The position numbers were made by a program, and so were the translations under genes. Source: Edaphochlamys debaryana (Eukaryota > Chlorophyta > Chlorophyceae > Chlamydomonadales). From it: a stretch of DNA of 64,000 bases. Positions 34,101-46,100 of the stretch are shown here, piece by piece. The stretch spans positions 1 through 64,000 of the forward strand of contig JAEHOE010000259.1 of assembly GCA_016858145.1 (NCBI GenBank), written 5' to 3'. Position 1 is the first letter of the stretch. Each line of letters opens with the position of its first letter. The notes under the pieces were generated by a model, which searched no databases, was not told the origin of the DNA, and worked only from the letters and a program-made list of their open reading frames with translations.

Positions 34101-37100
34101 CGGAGCTCGGCCCACAGCAGGCGGACTGGGCTAGCGCGGCGGGGGCGTCGACTTCGGCTCTGGAGGGGGCGGGTGTCACCGATGCGCCGCAGCCGCCTCA
34201 TCGCTTTGACTCGTCGGCTGACGTCAGCGCTTCCGGCCTCACCTCCGGGCCCGCAGCCGCAGCCGGGGCAGCTGGGGTGCCGTCCGGACCCGAAGCGGAC
34301 GAGGACCCTGCCTCTCCCTTCAAGACCTCACCCGCGCACCTCAGCCCCGCTGCTCCCGGCGCCGGCGCCAGCCCCAGCTCCAGCCCCGATCGCTCCTCCC
34401 GCCACCGCTCCCCCGAGTCCGCCGCCGCGGGGCTGTCTGACGCGCCGCAGTCGGGCTCTGTCGCGCCATCTCCGCTTCGCCCTGCAGCGCCGCCCGTGGG
34501 CCCCGGTGCCAGCACCTTCGCCTCCGCCACCGCCGCCGCCGCTGCGGCCGCGTTCGGCTCTGGCCCCGCCACCACTGCGGCGCCGCCAGCGCCAGCCGCT
34601 CTCGCACCGCTAGCCGCCTCGGTCTGGGCCGAGATCGTCGTGCAGTCCGTGGATTTGTACGGCACCCGTACGGCGTCTGCACGGCCTGCCTCGGAAGCCT
34701 CTGGCACGGGCGCGGCCGGGGCGGGGGCTGGCGGCGCGGGCGGTCGCGTGCAGCTGCTCACGCTGCAGACCACCGCCGCCTCCGCATCCGCCAGCCTCGC
34801 TGCCCCCGCACCAGGCGCAGCCCCAGCCTCGGCTGCCGCCGCCTCCGTGCAAGGCAAGGGCGCGCATGCGGAGGCACAGGCCTCCACGGACCCCGCAGCC
34901 GACGTCATCGTGTCCCTCGGGCGGCTGGAGCTGAGCCTGCCGCCGCCGCAGCTGCTACCCCTGGCTCGGCTGCTGGCACACGCGGCCGGGGCAGCGGCGG
35001 CGGCAAAGGCGGCAGCGGCGGTAGCGCGGGCCCGCGCGGCAGCAGCAGCGGAGGCGGAGGCCGCAGCGGCGGAGCACCCGCGGGGCGCTGCTTCGGCGGC
35101 GGCGGAGGCGGCACTGCTGTCGGCTCTGTCTCTGCCCATGGCGAGCCCGGGTTCCCAGGACTGGGCCGGTGCAGCGACCGCCGCCGAGGGCTCAGGCGGC
35201 GAGCGGAAGGCGAGGCCTCGTGGGGGCGCCTTGGCGGCTCTAGTGCGAAGCGTCACCGTCAAAGCGCCTGCCGGCTTACAGATCAGGATCCCGGCGGACG
35301 TACCGCTGGATCCAGCGTTCTCCGTACTGCAGCCGGATGCGGCTGCCGTACGCACCGCATTGGAGCTGGCCCTGGGATCGCTCGAGATTGTCGCCTGGCC
35401 CGCCGGGCCCGGCGTAGCAGCTGTGACCAAAGTCACGGCCAAAGTGATTGCGCTCGCGGTGCTCCAGGATTCGCCGCCGGGAACTGCTACCGCGGCGAAG
35501 ACCGCGCCCGGCCCCGGCGTCGCGTCTACCCCCGCCGCTGCCTCCACCGCCCCGGCTGCGGCCCCTGCAAGCGGGCCTTACACTGAGCGGCGCGAAGTCC
35601 TGGCCGTGGAGGAGGCGAAGCTCTTGACGCGCGGCGCGGCGCCGTCTGCTTCTGAGCCTGCGGCTATGGCCGCGTCAGCCGCGCACGGCCCAGGCGCGAC
35701 CGCGAGCCCCCGTGCGCAGGAAGACGGGGCTGGGCTCACACGGCTCGAGCTCGTCAGGTACGGCACGGCCCGTCCTTTCCAGCCGGGTTTGGGACCGGGG
35801 GACGATGCTAGCTCCTCGTCCGCTCACCTCCCTGCTCCTTCTCCTCCCTTGCCCTGTGCCTTTGTCCGCAGCCCGCGTGCTCGTCTGGACGTGGACACAG
35901 CCCTGGCGGTGCTGGCGGCAGCGCAGGCAGCGGCCGAGGCAGCAGCGGCCGCCAGGACCGAGCGCCGGGCCGCGGCGTCCACACGCTCCGGACCCTCGGC
36001 ACCGGGCCGCAGTGGCGCTGCAAAGCGGAGCAAGCCGCGGGGCGGACCCCTAGAAGTGGCCGTGACGGATCTGGATATCGGTGTTTCACTCGGTGCGCTC
36101 TTGGGATGGGGATGTGGTTTGCGGGAACGGAGCTTGTGGGCCCAGGGGAGGCCAGAGGCGTAGCTCGACTGGTCGGCTGGTTGACGCAGCCTCCCCGCCA
36201 CACGTGTGCGCCCGCAGGTGCCTCCGACACGCTGAGCCTGGAGGCGCAGACCGTCCGGCTGAGCAGCGGGCTTGGGGGCTGCGCGGCGGAGAAGCTGGCA
36301 GTGCGGATCAACGGAAGGAGGTGGGTGCCTGTGGTGGCCTCCCGACCGGTGCAGCTGTCGCCCTTGCGGTTTTCCAGCTTCGCTCGACCTTTCCACGCTA
36401 GCCCGCTCTCCGCCCCGTCACTCATACCCCCATTTTCGCCCCCGCACCCCCACCCGCTCCCACCCGCCAGCGTGCTCTCTGGCGAAGTCATTATAGCGAC
36501 CGCCGAGCCAGCCCCGGGGACCCCCCAGCAGCAACCCGAGCCGCTGCCCGCCTCCAAGCGCCACCGCCCGTCAGCCTCAGACATGAGCGCGGTCTTCGCC
36601 GCTGCGGTGCACCGCCCCAAGCACCGCCGTACGATCAGCACCACCGCGGCGCCAGTACGACAGGTACGACAGGTTGCCTGCGGCCAGGTACAGCGCATGG
36701 TGACTGACAGGGCCATATAGGGAGCAAACAACGACTGCGCTGACCATCCACCGCCGGTGCCTGTCTCTCTGTGCCGTTGCAGGGTCCTCCAGCCCCTGCC
36801 GGGCCGCCGCGTCCGTCGGCCTCTGTGCTGCAGCCCTGGACCTCGCTACTTCCACCCCCCGCCTGGGCCGGGTCCAAGCAGGGCCCTGGCGGAGCTGCGG
36901 ACGGAGCGGCGGCGGCTCAGAGGGTAGGGGCAAGGGCGAGTGTCTGACTGGGCCTCCACGGGGCCCGCTGGCTTGGCCTGTGGTTGCAAGCTGCTCTCTC
37001 AGACACTCGCATTAGCGTGATCGGGGCCCTTCCTGCTCTTCTACCCGCCCTCGCAGGCTGCGCTGCTGCCGGGCGCCGAGGCGGCCCGCCGTGCCGCCGC

Positions 37101-40100
37101 CCGCGAGCGCTTCCACCTCCCTCCCCTGGGCGGACAGACCCCGGCCCCGAGGCCAGGAGGCGTGACTGAGCCCACCCCGGCGGATGCATCCGGCACCGCG
37201 GCGGCCGACTCTCCGGTCCGGCTAGTTTCCGTGCGGCTGTCCCTGTACGGCATCACGATCACAGTGCCGTACGATGAGGCCATCGGGCGGTTGATCGTTG
37301 GCACTGAGATGTGGGCCAGGGCCGTACGCCAGGTGGGATTGCGTGGGCACGAGCGGGGATGGATGGGGAGGAGCAGCTGGACCGTGCCGTTGGGAGTCTG
37401 CATGCCCCTTGCACGCCGTACCCCCTACATGCCCTGTCTGCCTCCGTCACCGGCTTTCATACACACTGCTGAGCTCGCGCCCAACCTCGCTGCCTCTGCA
37501 GGTGGTGGGCCCGCGCGTCGCAGCCCTCAAGGCCGCTTTCAAAAGCCGCCCTGGGCCGCAGCCCGAGCCCCAGCCCCAGCCCCAGCCGCAACCCGCACCG
37601 ACTGCGGCGGCCGCTCCTTCCGGCAGCGTGGGCGGCGCTCCCCTGGTCGAGCTGCTCATCACCGCGCGGCGGTTGGCGGTTGTGGTGGAGGCGGCGCCGA
37701 TGGAGGCGTGGCTGGGCCTACACGGCGCCCCGCTGCGGGTGAGCTGCTTCTAGCTGCCGCCCAGCGCCTTTTGCTTTCGCCGCCCTTCGTGCCGCCTCAT
37801 AGCTACGGGTAGTGCCCCAGCCCCTGCGCTTGACCTGCCTTCGTCTCGCACCGCGCCGCTCGGTTCTCGGTTCTCCTGCGTATCCGCTCACTGCCCGTGC
37901 GCGTCTCGGTCCCCGGCTGGGCGCTCGGCTTCCCACTCGCCCGCATCGCCACGGCCCGCCCACTCCCTGCCCTCCCCCACCCCCCCACTCCCACACCCGC
38001 GCCCCAGTCCGCCGCGGCGCAGCGCCAGCTGTACAGGCGCATCCTCTCGGTCCATGGCAACTCGCGCCACGGCAGGGCGAAGCGAGACGCCTGGGTTGCA
38101 GCCACGGCCCTGGCGGCCTCGGGCTCAGTGGCCGCCGCGTCGAGCACCCGGACGGACCCGGACGCCCTAACGCTGGCGGCCCAGTCCACCGCTACCTCGT
38201 CCGGCCTCGCCCCAGCAGCGCCTGGCTCCCCCGGCTCCCCGGCCTCCCCCGCCAGCCCCCGCCGCACCGTCACCGGCAGGCTGCTCAACTCGTTGCTGAG
38301 GCGCACCATCTCGAGCAGCAGCAGCAGCGGCGGCAGCAGCGGCGGTGGCAGTAGCAGCACCTCGTCAAGCGAGTCTGGCAGTAGCGACAGCGACAGCGAG
38401 GGCAGCAGCAGCAGGAGTAGCAGTAGCAGCAGCGAGAGCGGCGAGGAGGGCGTGGCGGAGAAGCGGGGCTGGAGCCTGCGGCGCCGCAAGAAGCGCAGCG
38501 CCAAGCGTGGGCCCAAGGCGGCGCCCGAGCTGCCGCCGAGCGCCGAGCCCGGCGCCCGACACGGCGCGGAGCCGGCGCTGGCCGCCACCGACGAAGTCGC
38601 ACAGGTGTGGGGCGCAGGCGCTCAGTAAACCTCTCGCCTTCCCTACCCCCGACCTCGCCCATCGTCGGCCCTGCCCCTCGGCCGGTGCTTCAGCGCCCAG
38701 CCCCGGTCTCCTGTGGTGTGCTTGCAGTCACTGGCGTCGCCGTGGCTCGCCTGTCTTTCCAGGACGAGCTGTGACTGTAACCTTGTGCTCACACATACCC
38801 CTTCCACCCCCACCCGCCTTCCGGCCCGCCCCCACCCCCCGCCCGCCCGCGCAGGCGATGAAGGACGTGGCTGCCGGCTACATGGCTGCGTGCAGGGCCC
38901 TGCGCGCCGCGGCACACGCTGCGGCCTCGGGGGGTCCCTGGGCGCCAGGGCGGGCCGCAGCGGCAGGCGCAGGCGGAGGCGCGGCGGAGCCCCAGGCCGA
39001 GTCGGGCGATGGAGGGGAGGCGCTGGTGGGCCGCCCGGGAGGGGCGCTGCTGCACCTCCTGGTGGCTGAGGCGGCGGTGAGCTTGAGGCCGGGGTGTAAG
39101 CGACTTGACTTGCCGCCCGTGAATGGCGTACGTAATTGGCGGGAATGGCGCGAAAGGGGCGGGGCCGTAGCGGGATTGTCGTTAATGGAGCAGACGGGTG
39201 CGGCATGACTGACACGAGGGCACCGGCCCGGCAGGTGCCTCCTCCTCGTCAGCTCTGCCCCCCGCCTTGCAGCCTGAGACCGCGCCGCTGCATTGCCTCC
39301 CCCTCCCCCTCCCCCTTCCCCCTTCCCTTCCAATGTGCCCAGGGTGTGGTCATGCTGGCAGCGCCCAAGTGCCAGTACGGCTCCCGGGTGGGTACCGGCA
39401 CCCGTGCGGGTGGGCCAGGTCGGGGAGTGGCGTGGCGGCCCGGCATCATATTTTGTCTGACCCGCCACCTGCTGGCTCTTGGGGTACCGCAGCCGTATGG
39501 CTTGCTCTCCGGGCTCTCTCCTCTGCTTTTCTCGCCCCGCCTACCCCGGTTCGCCTCATCACTGGGCTCCCCCCCTGCCTGCCGGCCGCAGGTGGCCCAG
39601 GCCGCCATTGCCGCCCTGGAGGCCCCGGGGGTGGTGGAGCGGCTCGCGTTCGAGCGCAGCGTCGGGGTGTGGCTGGACGCGGCGGCGGCCGACGCGCAGG
39701 TGCGGTCCCAGAAGCGTCTTTATTGCTTGCTGGGTGCTTGAACGCAGCTGGCGCTGTGCTCGGCGAGTCCCCATGACCGCCGCTGCCTGACTCTGCCGCC
39801 CCTCCCTCCCCCCCTTAGGTCTGCCTGGGCGGCTGCGGGGCCGGTCCCGCCTCCTCCCCGGCGCTGTCGGTCTCCTCGGTGGCCCTGGCGGGGTGGCTCA
39901 TCAAGGCCCGGCAGCTGGCCGCGCCGCCGCGCCCCGGCCCCGCCACGCCCTGGCCCGTGGGCCGCCACCACGCGGCGCCCGTGGCCCCGCCGCTGCGCTT
40001 CAGCCGCCCCAACATGAAGATGTACACGGACCTGAGAGTGGTGGTGGGTGGGGGGAGGGTGGGTGGGCGGCGGCAAAGGCTTGCGGGTTTACGGCCTTGC

Positions 40101-43100
40101 GGCTTGGGGCTGGGCGCAGGCCTTTGGGGCTGGGCTCCTGGCTCCACCCTGGTACTGCACAGCCAGGGTTTTATAAAGGATAAGGGATACTAGCCAGCCT
40201 GTGGAGGAACCCGGTGGAGGAAATGGCGGCGTGGCGACAAGCCTGCCCCTGCCCTCGGGCTCCCACGCCCCCCCCCCCCACCCCAGGCCGACGGGCTGTG
40301 CGGCTCCTTCTCCTCCGCCATGGAGCCCGTGCTGGCGCAGGTGGGCCCCGGTGTGTGTGTGTGGATATAAGAGGTGCTATGGGAGGGGCTGAGGGTCGGC
40401 CTGTGGGGAAGGCTGTGACTGGCTTTGTGCTCACGAGCACGCCAACACCTCCGCCCCCTCCGTTCCCTCACCCCGCCCCCTCAGCACCCTTCACCTCCTC
40501 CCTGTTACCCCTCCCCCTCACCCCGACCCCTCCCCCCCCCCCTCTCCTCCCCGCACCGCAGCTGGTGCGCTCCCTCAAGGCCCGCGTGGTGCCCCCCCAG
40601 CCCCAGCTCATGCGGCCCAACGGCCGCCCCGCGCCCCCCGCGCCCGGGGCCGCCCCCACCTCCGCCTCGGGGCTGTCGGGGCTGGACGCACTGCGCTACG
40701 TGTGCAGGGGCAGGATCAAGGTGGGGGCGGGCGGCAGGCGCCTGCACCCGTGCGTGCGTTCCGGAATGGCCGTCGTGCCTCCTCAGCGCCGGTGCACGGG
40801 CCTCCCCCGCCTGCGCTACAGCCTGCGACCTGCTTATCTCCACCCCGCCGCGCTTCCAGCACCCTGACCCTGATCGATACTCCGCCACGCCTGATACCGG
40901 CCTCCAATACCTCCCCGCCTCCCCCAACCCCCTTGCTACCCCCCCCCCCCCCTTCCCCACGCCCCACACAGCTGATGCTGCGGGGCGTGCGGCTGGCGCT
41001 GGCGGCCCCGCCCGGGCCCCTGGCGCTGCCCCTCACCGCCGGCCAGCCCCGCCTGTCCCTCGCCCTGGCCACCGCCAGCGCCTCGCTGGGGCCCGGGGGG
41101 CGCACGGCCCTGGCGCTGACGGGCGTGGAGGCAGTGGCGTGGGCGCGCGCCCCGGGCAGGGGCCCAGGTGCGTGGGGGCAACGTGCGGGGCTCGGTGCAC
41201 CCTCCGGCGTCGTCTCTGCCGCCCATGCAGTGCCGGTAACTCGTTCGCCTTCCACTCCGCCGCGACCACCCGTGTGACTTGCCTTGCTTCGTTCCCAGCT
41301 CCCCACCTCCCGCCCCCGTGTCTCCTCCCCGGCCTGCCCTCCCGCAGGCGAGCCGCTGCTGTGTGTGCCGCTGCTGGCGGCGCCGCTGCTCTCCCTGGAG
41401 CTCACCGCCGCCTTCACGCAGGCCTCGCCCACCGCCTACGCCTTCCCGCGCATCACGCAGCCGCCGCCACCGGGGGCGCTGCAGGTCAGCCGCCCGCGCC
41501 CCCGCTGGTCGCGTCGTCCGTTGCTGAGCTCGCCGTCCGCCTCCCCTCAACGCCCCACGCCCTGGCCCCCGCAGTCCCACTCCGAGTCCCTCTCTGCCCC
41601 TTGCCCCTCCTCTCTTTCGGCTCTCCCAAATCGTCTAAGATCTTCCCCCCTACCCCCTTGCACCACGAACTCTCCCCCTCCCCCTCCCCCTCCCCCTCCC
41701 CCTTCCACCTCACCTCCTCCCCCTCATGCAGGACCCCGTGGACGTGCCCGGGCTCATGGCCGCCTCCTCCTTCACCCTGGCGCTGGAGCTCAGCCTGGCG
41801 CCGGACGTGGGGGCACGGGCCGGGGGGGCGCTGGAGGGGCCGCCGGGGGCCCAGGGCGACGCGGCGGCCGCGGCAGGCGGAGCTGCAGGCGCGGGCGGCG
41901 GCGCAGGAGTGGGCGCAAGGGGCGTGGGCGACGCGGCGGGGGCGCTGCCGCGGGTTTGGCTTGGGGAGCTGCAGGTGAGGGGTTGGGGTTCGGGGTTCGG
42001 GGATCGGGGATCGGTTCCCACGGTTTCCTCGTGGTTTGCTGTGATCTGCGGGAGGACAGAGCTGTTGCAGGGTCAATGTGTCGGGTAGGCGGCCTTGTCC
42101 CAAGTCTCGTGCGTGGGCTCCCCCTGTCCTGAAGCCATAATAGTGTCCTGGCGCACGTGACGCGATCCCGCCCAGCAACAAGCACTCCCCTACCCCTGTC
42201 CCTCGACCTCCATTCCCAGCTCCACTTCATCAAGGCCTTCATCGGGGGGGTGGCCAGGGGCGTGCCCCAGCACCTGCGCGGCGCGTGGAAGCGACGAAGC
42301 ACGGCGCCCTTCCCGCTGCGCCCCACGCTCCGACCCCCCTCGGGACCCGAGCCCGGACCGGAATCTGGAACCGGGACCGGGCAGGGCGCTGCTGAGGCCG
42401 AGGCCACCGCACCGCCCGGGCCTCCCGCTGCGGCCGCGCCCGGGCCTCCCGCCGCAGTCCGCAAGACCGGCCTCTCCCGTCTGGACATATCCCTGGCTGC
42501 GGATGCGGTCGAGGTGGTGCACGACGCACAGGTGTGTGTGGGGCGGGTGGAGGGTGGGGAAGGAGTGCTGTGCGCTGAGCGGGATCACAAGGGCCGGGGT
42601 GGGCTGAAGCCGTTAAGGTTCGGGGGGAGCCGGGGCGTTGGGGAAAGGCGGCCCCCTGGGAAAAGGGGCACAAGGTGCAGTGGGGGGCCGCACCCCAGCA
42701 ACAACAGAAGCCGGAGATGGTGGGCGGTAGGGGCAGGCGCGCACTGCAATCTGCGGGGTGCTCCTGCAGGGCTGCAACGGAGGCAAGCGTCGGGTGCCCG
42801 GCCTGACCGCCCTCCGACCTGCGCACCCCGCCGCTCACCCCCCCCCCCCCCCAGGACCCCTCCGACCCCTCCGACCAGCTGCGCCTGAGGCTGCACCAGC
42901 TGCGCACCTCCATGGGCTTCGCCAAGGTGGGGCGGGCGGGGGCAGGGGTGGGGTTAGGAGGCCGGGGGCAAGAGGGCGGGAAGCAGGGCGCGTGCCGACC
43001 AGCCACCAGCAGCCCAACGGCCCGTGCCCCGCTCACGTCCTTGTCCCGCCGCCTGCTCCTTCCCCTACTCGACTCCCACCAGGCACAGCCCCCAGCCGGC

Positions 43101-46100
43101 GCGCCGGCGCCCTCCCCCGGGGCCGGGGCGACCGGGGCGCCCCGCCCTGGCACCCCCCCGCCCGCCCCTGCCCCGGCCTCCGCCCCCGCCCCCTCCCCGG
43201 CCTCCGCCCCCGCCCCGGGCCGCACCGCCCTGGCCTCCCTCAGCGCCGAGGCCTACGCCCTGCAGCTGGCGCACCCCGCGGCCGCGCAGGGGCAGGGGCA
43301 GGGGCAGGGCGAGGCGCAGGTGCTGGGCCCGGCCCCCGGTGGGCCGCTGCCGGGGTTCGGGGCGGGGCTCATCGCCACGTGCGACTGCCTGCTGGTGCGC
43401 CTGGTGAGTGGGGTGGGGTGGGGTGCGGGTGGGGGTGCGGGAGGTGGTGGGCAGGGGCCGGGCACTGGTCCTTAGCTGCAGCCTGCACCACAGCTGCACC
43501 CTGCGGTGCCCTGCGCCCTGCGGAGATGCACTGCTACCGGCGCCGGTGCTGCCCGTGCTTCCGCGCTCGCGCCACCGCCTTGTTCGGAGCTGCTCCTGAC
43601 CGTTGTGCTGGACCCTGCTCCGCCCGTGCTCCCTCCGCCCCCGCCAGTCGGAGTCTCCGCCGCTGCGCCCCGCCGCTGGCCCTCCCCCGCGGCGGCCGGT
43701 CCGCATGGTGGTGCAGGACCTGCAGGTGGGGGCAGGGGCAGGGACGCACTGGGGCTTGTGAAGAGCCTGGAGCCGAGCTTTGTTCTTAGCTCTCCGCATG
43801 TGGCGCTGTATGTCTTAAAGCCTTCGGGTGCCTAGGAAGCCTCCTCCACCCCGTGTTTTCTCCGCTGCACCCTACCTGCTCGCGTCGCCTGTTCCCACAG
43901 GTGCTGGGCACCCCCGAGTGTCGGGACGCCATCATCGCAGCCACCGCGCACCTCATCCGGGTGCGGAGGGATGGATGGACGAAGGGCGGCACAAAAGGCT
44001 TTGTTTGGGGAGTGAGGGCCGACGGGATACCGTTAGCCGCCTGTGTCCACCGGACCCCACCGCTTCCATACCTCTGCTCCCACCTCGCAACCCCTCCCCT
44101 CCTGGCCCCTGCAGGCCTTCGCCCGGGCACCCGCACCGCCGCCCCCTCCGCAGCCCCCGCCCCGGAACAGCCCCCACCAGGCGGGCACCGGCCGCCAGTC
44201 TCCCTCGCTCCCCGCCCCGCCCTCGCCTCCTCCCGCGCACGCCTCGGGGGCCGCTGCGGCCGGCGCTGCGGCCGCGGGGTCGGGCCCCGCCGCGGCCTCC
44301 GCGCCGCTCGTGGAGCCGCGCGTGCCCGCGGCCGTGGCGGCGGCGGAGCGGGCCTTCGTGGCTCAGCTGAGGCGGCAGAACGAGGAGCGCAGGTGCGGAG
44401 TGCCGGGACCACTTGACGTGGACCCGGTAGCGAGGGGGCATGCACGCAATGGGTCCGCAAAGCAAGCGGCAACATGGCGGGGTGATGCAGGGCGGCGTGT
44501 ATGTGTGTGTGGGCAGGGCGGCGTGTATGTGTGTGTGGGCAGGGCGGCGTGTATGTGTGTGTGGGCAGGGCGGCGTGTATGTGTGTGTGGGCAGGGCGGC
44601 GTGTATGTGTGTGTGGGCAGGGCGGCGTGGGTGGGTGTGGCACGCATGCGCCTTTGGGCGGGGTAGCGCACCCGGCAGCACCACAGGCCGGTATGTTCGT
44701 TGCCTTCAAAGGGCCCAGAGCTCCAAGGCAGCACCAGTCCGCGTCCGCCCTCTGCCAGACAGGTCCGAACCATCGCCCTTATGTCCCCTCCCCGCGCAGG
44801 GCCGAGGCGCGGCGGCGGCACCGCTCCCTCGCCACCGCCCTGTCCTTCCCCGCCCCGGGCACTGAGGCGGCGGCGGAGGGCGAGGCGGTTGCTGTGGCTG
44901 CGGGCGAGGGCTCCGAATCAGACGAGGAGGACGCGGCCGCAAGCAAGGGCCTGGCGGAGGGCAGCGGCGCGCGTCCCGGGGGCGCAGGGGGGGCAGGCGC
45001 TGGCCGCGGCGCAGCCGACGTTGGTGCGGGTGCGGGCGGCGTCGACGTCTCGTTCGAGGTGGAGTTCGTACGGGTGCAGGTGAGGAGGCGACGTTACGCC
45101 TGTACGACAGGCGGGGGGATCCGTGCGAGCAACCCTTTCCGCTGCCCGCTGCCATGCCACCACCACCATGCCCGTAGTGCCTCTGTTACGTCCACCAACC
45201 TCACCTCCACCTCAGCCTCGATCGCACCTCATCCGCGCGCCCCCACGTCCCTCCCCTCCCCGCAGCTGTGCCTGCTGGCCGAGCCCGCGCCCGGCTGCTC
45301 GCAGCAGCTCATCCTGGCGGCGGACGGGGCCTCGCTGCGGGGCGAACGCACGGGCCCGGGCGAGGGCGAGGGCGAGGGCGCGGCGCGGGTGCTGCGGTTC
45401 GGCGCGGATGCGCTGCAGGTGGGGCGCGGGGGCTTACAGGGGGGTGGGGTAAGGGGGGGCGGAGGCAGAGGGCCACCGCATGCGCATGCGCGCATGCAGT
45501 CTGACCCTACATCCATGTCCATGTTCATCCTGGCCTGTTCTGATGCATTCACGCGTGTCCCCTCCGGGTCCTGTCCTCAACTCCAGGCCTACGCCACTCG
45601 CGTGGAGTGGGGCCCCCGCGACGTGGCAGTGGCTCTGAGGCTGGGCGGCCGGGCCCCGCCCAGCTTCTCGCCCCTCACGGACGGCCTAGTGGGTGGCGCG
45701 GGGTCCGCCGCGGCGTCGCGTGGGCCCTCCACCAGCTCCGCCTCGGCCGCCACAGCGTCCCGTGGGCCCTCCACCACGGGTGCGTCCACTGCCGCCGCCT
45801 CGCGCGGCCCCTCCAGCACAGCCTCTACGGCCGGCGCTTCGGCTTCGGTCCTCCTGGCGGCACTGCTGCCGGGCGGGGTGGCCCCGGTTGTGTGGCTACA
45901 AAGCCTCAACGGTGGGTGGGGCGGTGCAAGAGGTTGGGGTCAAGGGCGGCGGGTGAGGAGTGCTTCAGTGAGTACGGTAGGTGCAGGGCAGGACAGCATA
46001 GAACCGCGATTGACACGCACGCTTTCGGTACCCCAGCGCAACCGCGAACTGCCCTCCTCGTCCGCCTCACCGGGGCCCATGCTCTTTCACCCTTGCTTGC

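Noticed and set aside
33200..36163. 987-codon open frame read as a stand-alone gene
   Set aside because: It is exon 7 of the lipid-transfer gene read through into the following intron; splice sites at 33199/33200 and 35757/35758 keep phase with neighbours.
44113..44684. Minus-strand frame with repeated THIHAALPTH units
   Set aside because: It is the reverse translation of the intronic minisatellite plus antisense of exon 29.
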